This document shows positions 39,605-47,239 of a stretch of DNA of 64,000 nucleotides, one piece after another (the first letter of the stretch is position 1; the number at the start of each line of letters is the position of its first letter). This DNA comes from Anaerolineales bacterium (GTDB lineage: Bacteria > Chloroflexota > Anaerolineae > Anaerolineales > Villigracilaceae): contig JABARH010000004.1 in assembly GCA_019187665.1 (NCBI GenBank), forward strand, positions 1 through 64,000. Direction: 5' to 3'. The notes beneath the pieces were generated by a model, which searched no databases, was not told the DNA's origin, and was given only the letters and a program-made list of their open reading frames with translations. Position numbers and translations under genes: made by a program.

Positions 39605-40150
39605 ATGCCAGACTCCGACCGCGAACTGGCTCAACGCATTCAAGGCGGCGAGCAGGATGCCTTTGCCGAACTGATTCGCTTGCATCAAAACGCCGTCTTC
39701 AACGTAGCGTATCGTTTCCTCGGCAACATCCACGACGCGGAAGACGCCGCGCAGGAGACTTTTATCCGCGCCTGGAAATTCTTCGACCAATTCGACCGCG
39801 AACGGACTCTCGCGCCCTGGCTCAAGCGCATTTGTGTTAACGTCTGCCTCAATAAGCTGGAGACGAACCGCCCGCTTCTGCCTCTTGACGAGGACCTGCC
39901 AGCCCCTCGCGATCCGAGTCCCAGCCCGGAGTCGGTCACTGCCCAGCGCGACCTCCAGCGCCGTCTCCGCGCCGAACTGACCAGCCTCCCGCCCCGCTAC
40001 CGCGCCGTGATCGAACTCCGCCATTATCAGGAATTATCCTACGAAGAGATCGCCGAAACCCTGCGCCGCCCTCTCTCCGACGTGAAATCCGATCTCTTCC
40101 GCGCCCGCAAACTTCTCGCCGACCGCCTCAAGGACCTGCGACACCCATGA
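39605..40150 (+). CDS. ECF-family RNA polymerase sigma factor
   Basis: The product has 181 residues from the ATG at 39605. Region 2 is DAFAELIRLHQNAVFNVAYRFLGNIHDAEDAAQETFIRAW; it is followed by region 4 (RLRAELTSLPPRYRAVIELRHYQELSYEEIAETL, with SDVKSDLFRARKLL). It directs transcription of a stress or envelope regulon. Its stop overlaps the anti-sigma gene by 4 bases (ATGA), the usual coupling of ECF sigma and anti-sigma. Confidence 0.95.
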   Translation: MPDSDRELAQRIQGGEQDAFAELIRLHQNAVFNVAYRFLGNIHDAEDAAQETFIRAWKFFDQFDRERTLAPWLKRICVNVCLNKLETNRPLLPLDEDLPAPRDPSPSPESVTAQRDLQRRLRAELTSLPPRYRAVIELRHYQELSYEEIAETLRRPLSDVKSDLFRARKLLADRLKDLRHP

Positions 40151-40689
40151 CGCACCTCACCGACGATCAACTCAACGAAGCGCTCGATAAAACGATATTC
40201 GATAATTCGATACTCGGTCACCTCGACACTTGCGCTGAGTGCCAGGCGCGCTTGAAAGATTTGCGCGCCGTTTTCACGGCGCTTGAGTCGGCGAATGAAA
40301 TCCAGCTGTCGCGCGACTTGACCTCATCGGTCATGGCGAAATTAACTCCCTCGTGGGGCGGGATACTATCCCGCTTTACCCGTACCTGGAAGTGGCTCTC
40401 TCTCGCTCAGGCTATCGGCGCGGTTGCAATTCTCGCGTGGCTCGCCTCTTCCTTCATCCTGCCTCCCGAGGTCGCAACGTATCAACCGCCCACATTCGAT
40501 ACACTGCTTGCATCCACGCTTCAACTTTTCTCCTCGTTCACCTTTGCGGCGCCAACCTTTGAATTTCAATCCTCGACCATTGACCTGCAATCCACAACGA
40601 TCTTGACCTTTATCGTCTCCGCCGCGATCTTGTGGCTGGTTGGGAACGGTCTGCTTCTTCGCTCTCCCCTGCGAGACTCTCGGAAATGA
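40147..40689 (+). CDS. Zinc-finger-type membrane anti-sigma factor
   Basis: The product has 180 residues. The N-terminal GHLDTCAECQARL is the H-x3-C-x2-C motif of ZAS anti-sigma domains. Transmembrane segments at about 93-115 and 145-170 anchor it. It should hold the sigma factor encoded just upstream until an envelope signal releases it. The stop overlaps the next gene by 4 bases. The segment at about 40557-40600 (FEFQSSTIDLQSTT) looks word-repeat derived. Confidence 0.85.
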   Translation: MTHLTDDQLNEALDKTIFDNSILGHLDTCAECQARLKDLRAVFTALESANEIQLSRDLTSSVMAKLTPSWGGILSRFTRTWKWLSLAQAIGAVAILAWLASSFILPPEVATYQPPTFDTLLASTLQLFSSFTFAAPTFEFQSSTIDLQSTTILTFIVSAAILWLVGNGLLLRSPLRDSRK

Positions 40690-41810
40690 AACATTCCTCA
40701 GCCTTGATTTCTGTTGTTGTCCTGTTGCTCGCCTCCCTCGCCTGCGGCCAAAGCGGACCGCTCACGCCCTTCCCCGCGCAGGAGCATCCGGCCTCGCTCT
40801 CCGGCGAGACCATCTACGGATTCTTCCCATCACCGCCCAAGGCTGATCTGGTCAGTGTCATTACGCATTTCAAATCATTAAGCGAATATGGCGACTTTGT
40901 GCTGTTCCAGCAAAACGTCCCCTGGGCGGATTTCGTCAACGGCGCGGACGGCGAATCTAAATCGCGCTCCGACATTGCGGGGCAGGTGAAACTCGCGCTG
41001 GACAACGGCCTCGATTACATCTTTGTTGTGGACGGACTCAACGGACTCAACCGCCGCGAGTTCAAAGGCTTGCCCGCAGGCTGGGAGGCTTCGTTTGCCA
41101 ACCCCGATGTGCGCGCGGCATATACCAACTACACATTATGGGTCGCGCGGACGTTCCACCCGCATTACCTCGGTCTCGCCTCCGAGATCAACACCTACAT
41201 GGACGCGTATCCAGACGACGCCGAAAATTTTGTCAGCTTGTATCACGACATCTATCGGCAGGTCAAAGCCGAATCGCCGCAGACGCAGATCTTCGTCACG
41301 TTTCAGTGGGACGACCTGAACAACATGTTTCCCCAGCCCGAAGAAGGAAATCGGCAACGGCTAAACCCGAACTGGAGTCAGGTTGAAGCGTTTGAGCCAA
41401 ACCTGGATGTGTGGGCGCTGTCTTCCTATCCGTATTTTGTTTTTCCATCCGCGCAAGATATTCCCGCCGATTACTACTCGCGCGTTCTCGCAAAAACAGA
41501 TAAACCCATCGCCATCACCGAAGGCGGGTGGACTTCGCGCGACATCGGCAATATCCATGCCACGCCGCAAGACCAGGTCGCGTATCTCAACTCCATTCAC
41601 GACCAACTCGGACCGCGCCTCGCGTTTTGGGTCTATCTTGTGCTCAACGACTTTGATATGGAATCGTATTCAAAAGCGTTCAACGATCAAGGTGCGAACG
41701 CCAACGATTTGAGCACGCTCAGCATGTTCGCCTCGCTCGGCTTGCGCGAAAATGACGGAACACCGAAACCCGCGCTCGACGTGTGGACGGGCTTTCGGAA
41801 TGAAAAGTAA
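40686..41810 (+). CDS. Lipoprotein with a glycoside-hydrolase-like barrel
   Basis: The product has 374 residues from the ATG at 40686. The signal ends in lipobox LASLACG. The mature domain has barrel features: GLASEINTYMDAYPDD near residue 160 (a likely catalytic-type Glu), IFVTFQWDDLNNMF, DVWALSSYPYFVFP and PIAITEGGWTSRD (second Glu). This pattern resembles family-53/clan A glycosidases but the substrate is not identifiable. It overlaps the anti-sigma gene by 4 bases, so it is part of the sigma operon and may act in the envelope response. Confidence 0.7.
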   Translation: MKHSSALISVVVLLLASLACGQSGPLTPFPAQEHPASLSGETIYGFFPSPPKADLVSVITHFKSLSEYGDFVLFQQNVPWADFVNGADGESKSRSDIAGQVKLALDNGLDYIFVVDGLNGLNRREFKGLPAGWEASFANPDVRAAYTNYTLWVARTFHPHYLGLASEINTYMDAYPDDAENFVSLYHDIYRQVKAESPQTQIFVTFQWDDLNNMFPQPEEGNRQRLNPNWSQVEAFEPNLDVWALSSYPYFVFPSAQDIPADYYSRVLAKTDKPIAITEGGWTSRDIGNIHATPQDQVAYLNSIHDQLGPRLAFWVYLVLNDFDMESYSKAFNDQGANANDLSTLSMFASLGLRENDGTPKPALDVWTGFRNEK

Positions 41811-41843
41811 ATTAATAGCCAACCGTTAAAACAGGAGCCTCGC

Positions 41844-42344
41844 ATGAATCGAATCTTTGATATTGTCCTCGTTCTTCTATTCAGCGGGATCGCGTTGATC
41901 TCGCTGTTGGGAGCCGTTGCCGTGCTGTTTCCCCGTCCCGTGGAAAAAGCGCGCGATATCCTCACCGCATCTTTCTGGAAATCGTTCCTGCTCGGGCTGG
42001 TGAATTTTCTTTTCTTCGGGGCGTTGGTCGCCCTGCTGGCGCGCTTCGGTCAACGGGCGTATGGAGCGCTGGCGGCGGTTTTACTTTTGTTAGCCCTGCT
42101 TCTCGCCCTCGCCTTGACGGCTTTCCTGCTCATCGGACTCTCCGCATTGACCAACCTCGCGGGCGAGCGCATCGGCGAGGGAAGCAATTCATTCCGCCGC
42201 CACTTGCGCGGATCGTTGTTGATCGTGCTGGCGGGATTGACTCCCTACGTCGGCTGGTTTGCGTTTGCGCCGGTCATGCTCATCACGAGTCTCGGCGCGG
42301 GCATCCAGGCGTGGTTCCGCAAAGAACCGAAGGTTGCGGCGTAA
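41844..42344 (+). CDS. Membrane protein (hypothetical)
   Basis: The product has 166 residues with four hydrophobic segments at about 5-27, 45-68, 75-100 and 125-150. The segment between the last two, ALTNLAGERIGEGSNSFRRHLRGSLLI, is polar and basic. The arrangement resembles small membrane proteins associated with bactofilin or polymer-forming genes, but I cannot assign it. A GGAG site (41833-41836) precedes the start at 41844. It follows the sigma operon by 33 bases. Confidence 0.6.
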   Translation: MNRIFDIVLVLLFSGIALISLLGAVAVLFPRPVEKARDILTASFWKSFLLGLVNFLFFGALVALLARFGQRAYGALAAVLLLLALLLALALTAFLLIGLSALTNLAGERIGEGSNSFRRHLRGSLLIVLAGLTPYVGWFAFAPVMLITSLGAGIQAWFRKEPKVAA

Positions 42345-42353
42345 AACTCTTTA

Positions 42354-42442
42354 CCGTCATTGCGAGGAGGGTACTCCCGACGAAGCAATCTCCGCGCGAA
42401 ATAGGAGATTGCTTCAGGCAAAGAACGCCCTCGCAATGACGG
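42354..42442. repeat. Dispersed hairpin repeat, CGTCATTGCGAGG family (copy 1)
   Basis: The outer arms CCGTCATTGCGAGG and CCTCGCAATGACGG enclose GAAGCAATCTCC/GGAGATTGCTTC. A second copy is at 55956-56050. This class of nested palindrome is common between genes in several bacterial phyla. Here it separates a plus-strand gene from the 3' end of mltG. Confidence 0.85.
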
Positions 42443-42450
42443 TGGCTTTT

Positions 42451-43542
42451 TTACTCACACCCATTATTGATATGCTCTTCCAGCGTCTCGGCAAAATTGT
42501 GCAGGCCTGAACCGTCACATTGGGCGCGGAAGAAAAAATAATTTGTGGAGGCGGGATCCGCAACCGCCTGCAACGCTTCGAGGCTTGGGTTTGCAATTGG
42601 GGCAGGGGGCAGGTTCGAATATAAATAGGTGTTGAACGGCGAATCAAAATTGAGATCGAGCGCACTGAGCGGATTGGGCCACCAGTTCCCGTCTGTGCCA
42701 ATAGCGTATTGGACGGTGGGGTCGCTTTCCATTTTCCAGCCCGCGTTCCAGCGATTGAGGAACACTGACGCGATGGTCGGCATCTCCTGCTCTTTGATCG
42801 TTTCGCGTTCGACCAATGATGCGATGATGACGGCCTGATAAACCGTCAATCCTTGATTCTCAATTCCGCTTTGCATCTGAGCAGTGAGGTGGAGCGCGAA
42901 GTTGCGGACGAGAGTCTCGACCAGAGTCTGCGCGTCGGTGGCGCGGGGAAGTACATATCGGTCTGGGAAGAGGAAACCCTCGTTGGTGGATGCGTCCGCG
43001 AGGAAGGGCTCGCGAAGAGCAGTCCGCGCGGCGGAGAGAAATGCCTCGGGAGTCGCATCCAGCCCGGAGGTTGGGAGGGAAGCGGCGATCTCTTCCATTC
43101 GCCAGCCGGGCAGAACCACAAACGCAACATCGAGCGGAGAGGAGTCCTGCATGTCGCGGGCAATGTCTATGATGGACATGGCCGGGCTGAGCGTGTAACT
43201 ACCCGCCTGCAGCGATGTGTCCATGCCCATGTAGATGAGGTAATCGAGGAAGGCACGCGAATCGCGGATGAGGCCCAACTCGTTGAGGCGCTTTGCCACC
43301 GAGCCGACCGTCTCGCCCTCGCTGACTTCAAAGAGTAGCCCCGATCCGTTTATGTTTACCGGCGTGGTGAGCAGACCGTCGTGCCAGAGCAGTCGCGCGG
43401 AATATTGCACGCGTTGCGTCAGTCCGAGACGCGGCGAGGGCGGACCGTACAGCCGCGTCGCTTGCACAGGGATGAAGACGAAGACCGCGAGCAGGAGGCA
43501 GAGGAGAATGAAGCCGAGGAGGAAGAGGGTGGAACGACGCAT
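42451..43542 (-). CDS. mltG: Endolytic transglycosylase MltG
   Basis: The product has 363 residues from the ATG at 43542. A longer open frame upstream belongs to the shadow of other genes. It has an N-terminal transmembrane helix (LFLLGFILLCLLLAVFVFIP), a LysM-like/YceG region (FEVSEGETVGSVAKRLNELGLI), and the catalytic YceG signature with IIASLVERETIKEQEMPTIASVFLNRW and SDPTVQYAIG. The catalytic Glu is in the VERET motif. It cleaves nascent glycan strands to set peptidoglycan length. It ends with the HNFAETLEEH motif seen in the family. Confidence 0.93.
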   Translation of the reverse strand: MRRSTLFLLGFILLCLLLAVFVFIPVQATRLYGPPSPRLGLTQRVQYSARLLWHDGLLTTPVNINGSGLLFEVSEGETVGSVAKRLNELGLIRDSRAFLDYLIYMGMDTSLQAGSYTLSPAMSIIDIARDMQDSSPLDVAFVVLPGWRMEEIAASLPTSGLDATPEAFLSAARTALREPFLADASTNEGFLFPDRYVLPRATDAQTLVETLVRNFALHLTAQMQSGIENQGLTVYQAVIIASLVERETIKEQEMPTIASVFLNRWNAGWKMESDPTVQYAIGTDGNWWPNPLSALDLNFDSPFNTYLYSNLPPAPIANPSLEALQAVADPASTNYFFFRAQCDGSGLHNFAETLEEHINNGCE

Positions 43543-43630
43543 GGCGATTTTTGATTTCAGATTTTGGATTGGCGATTGTTGGAGGATTATACCGTGAGGG
43601 GTTAGACGAGCGAGTTTAATATTTTGGTCC

Positions 43631-43659
43631 TTGCCTTGTATCTCGATTTGAGATATACT
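43631..43659 (+). promoter_or_regulatory. Promoter with internal operator, near-leaderless higB
   Basis: -35 TTGCCT (43631-43636), a 17-base spacer and -10 TATACT (43654-43659), with the toxin ATG only 6 bases further. The palindrome TATCTC-GATTT-GAGATA (43639-43655) fills the spacer, as expected for repression by the paired antitoxin. No Shine-Dalgarno is possible, so the message would be leaderless. Confidence 0.65.
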
Positions 43660-43665
43660 CCTGCC

Positions 43666-43965
43666 ATGCACATTATCACGCGCAAGGCGTTGATTCAGTT
43701 TTGGGACAAACATCCCGACAGCCAAACCGCCCTTCAGCGCTGGTTCAAGATCGTGCAGAAAACCGATTTTCAGAATTTTGCAGAACTCCGTGCCGTATTT
43801 CCATCCGCCGATAAAGTTGACCATTGGCTCGTCTTCAATATCGGCGGGAACAAATACAGATTGATCGCCTCGATTCACTTTAACCGTAACAAGCTTTACA
43901 TCCGCCATGTTCTGACTCATGCAGAATATGACCGAGGAGACTGGAAAAATGACTCTTCCAACTAA
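43666..43965 (+). CDS. higB: HigB-type toxin (E. coli HigB family)
   Basis: The product has 99 residues. MHIITRKALIQFWDKHPDSQTAL, then AVFPSADKVDHWLVFNIGGNKYRLIA and LYIRHVLTHAEYD match the E. coli-type HigB RNase family, distinct from the HigB at 6345. It overlaps its antitoxin by 17 bases. Promoter elements lie directly upstream. It is the first of a three-gene unit with the antitoxin and a DUF2283 gene. Confidence 0.9.
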   Translation: MHIITRKALIQFWDKHPDSQTALQRWFKIVQKTDFQNFAELRAVFPSADKVDHWLVFNIGGNKYRLIASIHFNRNKLYIRHVLTHAEYDRGDWKNDSSN

Positions 43966-44347
43966 CGAACTCCAAATCCATTGGAAAAATATTGCCCCTC
44001 TGCTTTGTGTTCGCAATGAGCGCGAATACAACACGGCGGTGAAGCGACTGAACGAACTCCTCGACGAGTTCGGTGACAATGAAAAGCATCCTCTTTATAG
44101 TCTGCTGGACACACTCGGCACGTTGATTGAAGCCTACGAAGAGGAACATTACCCCATCCCCGACTCCAGCGGCGTGGACGTGCTTCGCTATCTCATGGAA
44201 GAACACGGCCTGACTCAATCCAGTCTGCCCGAGATCGGATCGCAGGGCGTGGTCTCGGAAATCTTGAACGGGAAACGCGAGTTGAATGTGCGGCAGATTC
44301 GCAAACTGGCGGAGAGATTCAAGGTGTCAACGGCGGTGTTTGTGTGA
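43949..44347 (+). CDS. higA: HigA-type antitoxin (XRE family, C-terminal helix-turn-helix)
   Basis: The product has 132 residues from the ATG at 43949; an upstream in-frame ATG at 43919 would add 10 residues. The order is N-terminal toxin-binding region then C-terminal helix-turn-helix (MEEHGLTQSSLPEIGSQGVVSEILNGKRELNVRQIRKLAERF), the E. coli HigA layout. It neutralises the toxin encoded upstream and should bind the palindrome at 43639-43655. Confidence 0.88.
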   Translation: MTLPTNELQIHWKNIAPLLCVRNEREYNTAVKRLNELLDEFGDNEKHPLYSLLDTLGTLIEAYEEEHYPIPDSSGVDVLRYLMEEHGLTQSSLPEIGSQGVVSEILNGKRELNVRQIRKLAERFKVSTAVFV

Positions 44348-44357
44348 GATTGAATCT

Positions 44358-44558
44358 ATGAAACTCAAAATTGACAAAGAAGGCGACGCCCTCTACCTCC
44401 GCTTCGACGAAGCCGAGATCGTTGACTCGGAAGAAGTTCAACCTAGCGTGATCCTTGACTTCAACAAGGACAACCGCGTGGTCGGCATCGAGATTCTCAA
44501 CCTATCCACCCGCGTGACAAAGGATAAATTGAATTTGGTGCAGTTAGAAACGGTGTAA
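44358..44558 (+). CDS. DUF2283 domain protein
   Basis: The product has 66 residues. MKLKIDKEGDALYLRFDEAEI, then VILDFNKDNRVVGIEIL is the DUF2283 signature, a small beta-rich family often next to toxin-antitoxin genes; function unknown. It starts 10 bases after the antitoxin stop and is followed by a clear terminator, so it is the last gene of that unit. Confidence 0.85.
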   Translation: MKLKIDKEGDALYLRFDEAEIVDSEEVQPSVILDFNKDNRVVGIEILNLSTRVTKDKLNLVQLETV

Positions 44559-44579
44559 AGCCAATCGGCATAAACCCCA

Positions 44580-44615
44580 AACCGCGACCTCTCCCTCGGA
44601 CAGGTCGCGGTTTTC
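44580..44615 (+). terminator. Terminator after the higBA-DUF2283 unit
   Basis: AACCGCGACCT and AGGTCGCGGTT form an 11-base stem with an 11-base loop and TTTTC after it. The following 200 bases (44616-44828) contain C-rich palindromes (TCTCCCGTAATCGGGAGA and others) and no gene. Confidence 0.8.
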
Positions 44616-44828
44616 ATTGTCGCATCCCAACCGCTGTTTCCCCCTCTCCCGTAATCGGGAGATGGGACAGGGGTGAGGGCATTTCCCCATTCGTGGACGG
44701 CTCCCCTCCTCCCCCCTCTCCCGCGCTCGTTGGGACAGGGCAGGGATGAGGCCACGTCTCCCCACCGAAAACGCGCAATATTTTTAGAACAATTGAGCAG
44801 AAACATCCTTTGGGGTACAATTGCAATC

Positions 44829-46175
44829 ATGTCCACCCAATTAGCGCTTTCATTTTACGAGCCGCAAGTAAAAACCATCGAGAAAAAAGGTCAATCTGAA
44901 TGGGGAACTTTTAAAGATAGCCTAAGAGCCCCTGTACACAGATGGTTTACCTATCCTGCTGGATTTTCATACAAAGCCGTTGAGCATTCTATCGAACGGT
45001 TTGATATTAAACGCGGCAACACAATTTATGACCCCTTCATGGGTTCGGGAACAACGAATCTCACCGCGAAAACTTTGGGGATTAATTCAATTGGTACAGA
45101 GGCTCATCCTTTTGTTTATCGTATTGCGCGCGCAAAACTAAATTGGGATATTGACGAAAAGATAGTTCGAGAGTTCTCAAAAATTGTGGATTCTCAATTA
45201 GCTAAGAAATCGAAATCCTTACAAAAGAAGAAGTTGATCAGCGAATTTCCAGAATTGATTTTGAAGTGCTATGAAGAGAGCACAATTTATGATCTTTGGG
45301 CACTTAGAGATTTGGCTAACGAAAACTTAGGCAATAATGGAAGCAAAGAATTTTTCTTTGTCGTCATAACGGCCATGCTAAGAAGCGTTTCTGTCGCGGC
45401 TACAGGCTGGCCTTATATTGCGCCTAACAAAAAAAAGGTTACATCTATTGACAAGGATGTGCTAACTGAATTTTTACGCCTAACCAATCAAATGTTTAGT
45501 GATATTCAGGCTATTAAAGTTTGGGCGCATGGAAAAAATCAAGACTCAACACACCTCTTGGTAAATGGTGATTCTCGAAACACTAAAGAGTTCATCAAAA
45601 ATCAGTCGGTAGACCATGTTTTTACTTCGCCCCCGTACTTAAATAATTTTGATTATGCTGATAGAACCCGTTTAGAACTTTATTTTTGGGGTGAAGCAAA
45701 ATCTTGGGGCGAAATTAGCGAGAAGATACGAACTCAATTAATGACATCTGCGACAACGCAAATCAATCGCTCAGATTTGCGGTATGAAATACTGGATGAA
45801 TTCAAGAAAGATTGTCCTGCTGTGACAAGTTTCATAGAAGATTCTGTGAACAAGTTGATGACTATTCGGAAAACCAAAGGCGGTAAAAAAAGTTACGACT
45901 TGATGGTTGCTGGATATTTCAATGACATGTATCAGATAGTAAGAGATGTGTCGCGAGTTCTTAGGCCATTCTCAAAGGCACTGTTTGTTCTCGGGGATTC
46001 GGCTCCGTATGGCGTTCATATCCCCACCGATAAACTCATTGGAGATATTGGAATTTCTTTGGGATTCGATTCCTGTGAGATTGAAATTCTTCGAACGCGT
46101 GGGGATAAATGGAAAGCAAACCCGCAAAGGCATACAGTGCCATTGCGCGAAAGTATCGTGATTCTCAGCAAGTGA
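44829..46175 (+). CDS. Site-specific DNA methyltransferase (amino-methyltransferase)
   Basis: The product has 448 residues from the ATG at 44829. The SAM-binding motif YDPFMGSGTTNLTAKTLG is near residue 67 and the catalytic motif DHVFTSPPYLNNFDYADR near 265. The about 200-residue gap between them would hold target recognition, an alpha-type order. TSPPY suggests N4-cytosine methylation but N6-adenine is not excluded. A plausible second half follows with RVLRPFSKALFVLGDSAPYG. The endonuclease gene follows after 6 bases. The coding style is more AT-rich than its neighbours, suggesting recent acquisition. Confidence 0.9.
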   Translation: MSTQLALSFYEPQVKTIEKKGQSEWGTFKDSLRAPVHRWFTYPAGFSYKAVEHSIERFDIKRGNTIYDPFMGSGTTNLTAKTLGINSIGTEAHPFVYRIARAKLNWDIDEKIVREFSKIVDSQLAKKSKSLQKKKLISEFPELILKCYEESTIYDLWALRDLANENLGNNGSKEFFFVVITAMLRSVSVAATGWPYIAPNKKKVTSIDKDVLTEFLRLTNQMFSDIQAIKVWAHGKNQDSTHLLVNGDSRNTKEFIKNQSVDHVFTSPPYLNNFDYADRTRLELYFWGEAKSWGEISEKIRTQLMTSATTQINRSDLRYEILDEFKKDCPAVTSFIEDSVNKLMTIRKTKGGKKSYDLMVAGYFNDMYQIVRDVSRVLRPFSKALFVLGDSAPYGVHIPTDKLIGDIGISLGFDSCEIEILRTRGDKWKANPQRHTVPLRESIVILSK

Positions 46176-46181
46176 GGCTTC

Positions 46182-47108
46182 ATGGCAGAAAACAAACAAC
46201 ACGGCAGAATTAGTCACGTTGGGCAATTGATTGGTGAAGCATTTGAAAATGCTGTTATCAAATTAATCAAATCCCACTTAAAAAAGAATCACCCAGCCTT
46301 CATTCTGCTAAGGCCAGATGATGGCAGAAAATTATTGACCCTTGATATGCCTGGAGGAATAAAAAGACAACTTGATACAGTTGTTGCCCCGATAGATTCC
46401 GACGATCCCGTTGCATTGCTCGAAACCAAATGGCTAAAGGATGGGCGTCATTGGAGCGATAAGGGTGCCTGGATTCTTCAATTGCGCGAAGTAAGGAAAA
46501 ACTACCCAACAGTTAGAGGCGCGGCTGCGATTCTTGCAGGATATTGGAATGAGGGCGTTCGAGTTTTATTGCGAAATGAGGGAGGTGGAATAGAAATGAT
46601 TCTGGTAGCAACCGACGAAGAAGCCTATAACTCTATCCAGCCTTATTTGGACAGAGCGCTTGGAGAAAAAACCTTCACATTGAACGCACGTCAAATTCGC
46701 AGTCGTTTTCCAGAACAATACGTGGATGTCTTCGATGATTTTTTGGTTTCTCTCAAAGAAACAGGTGAATTGAACAAATTGGCAAAACAATGGTTCAAAT
46801 TTCCAAGAACAGATTTGGATGGAAATCAGACGAACGGGCAAGAACTGGTTCGCAGAGCGCTTGATTTCATGCTCCAGCCATTGCCTGCAAATCCGAAAAT
46901 AAACAACTTTGAAATCACTCTCGAAGTGGAAACTGGTAATTTGATTTACAGGAAATTCAAGGATTTGGAAGAACTTCTGGATTTCATCAATCAAAATGTT
47001 ACTGACCCCGCAAAGATTCTTGAAGAAATTAGCCCAAAGCCCACCATAAGGCAAATCGGTGAGCAGATAGGGTTTTATGACATCGATGAAGACGATGAAG
47101 ATTTCTAG
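46182..47108 (+). CDS. Type II restriction endonuclease (PD-(D/E)xK fold)
   Basis: The product has 308 residues. IKRQLDTVVAPIDSDDPVALLETKWLKDG near residues 62-90 has the acidic residue followed by ExK that marks the PD-(D/E)xK nuclease core. The rest is not recognisable, as is usual for restriction enzymes, and the recognition sequence cannot be read from it. It starts 6 bases after the methyltransferase stop. The methyltransferase-first order lets host DNA be protected before nuclease is made. Confidence 0.8.
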   Translation: MAENKQHGRISHVGQLIGEAFENAVIKLIKSHLKKNHPAFILLRPDDGRKLLTLDMPGGIKRQLDTVVAPIDSDDPVALLETKWLKDGRHWSDKGAWILQLREVRKNYPTVRGAAAILAGYWNEGVRVLLRNEGGGIEMILVATDEEAYNSIQPYLDRALGEKTFTLNARQIRSRFPEQYVDVFDDFLVSLKETGELNKLAKQWFKFPRTDLDGNQTNGQELVRRALDFMLQPLPANPKINNFEITLEVETGNLIYRKFKDLEELLDFINQNVTDPAKILEEISPKPTIRQIGEQIGFYDIDEDDEDF

Positions 47109-47117
47109 TTGAATTGA

Positions 47118-47146
47118 GCCGTCACTTCACAAGTGGCGGTTTTTTC
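47118..47146 (+). terminator. Terminator after the restriction endonuclease gene
   Basis: GCCGTCACTT and AAGTGGCGGT (one G-T-type mismatch) form a stem with loop CAC and a TTTTTTC tail. Positions 47160-47215 then hold ATCCTTCATAATTC-type word repeats upstream of the E1 gene. Confidence 0.8.
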
Positions 47147-47239
47147 TTTTCAATTTCAATTCCCTCCTTTATCCTTCATAATTCATCCTTCATCCTTTAT
47201 AATCCCACCAACCTACTCATAATTCAGGAGCGAGACCTC

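Noticed and set aside
42451-44079. A 542-codon frame including mltG with a long N-terminal extension
   Set aside because: The extension is antisense to the higBA pair; the membrane anchor begins at 43542, which is the natural start.
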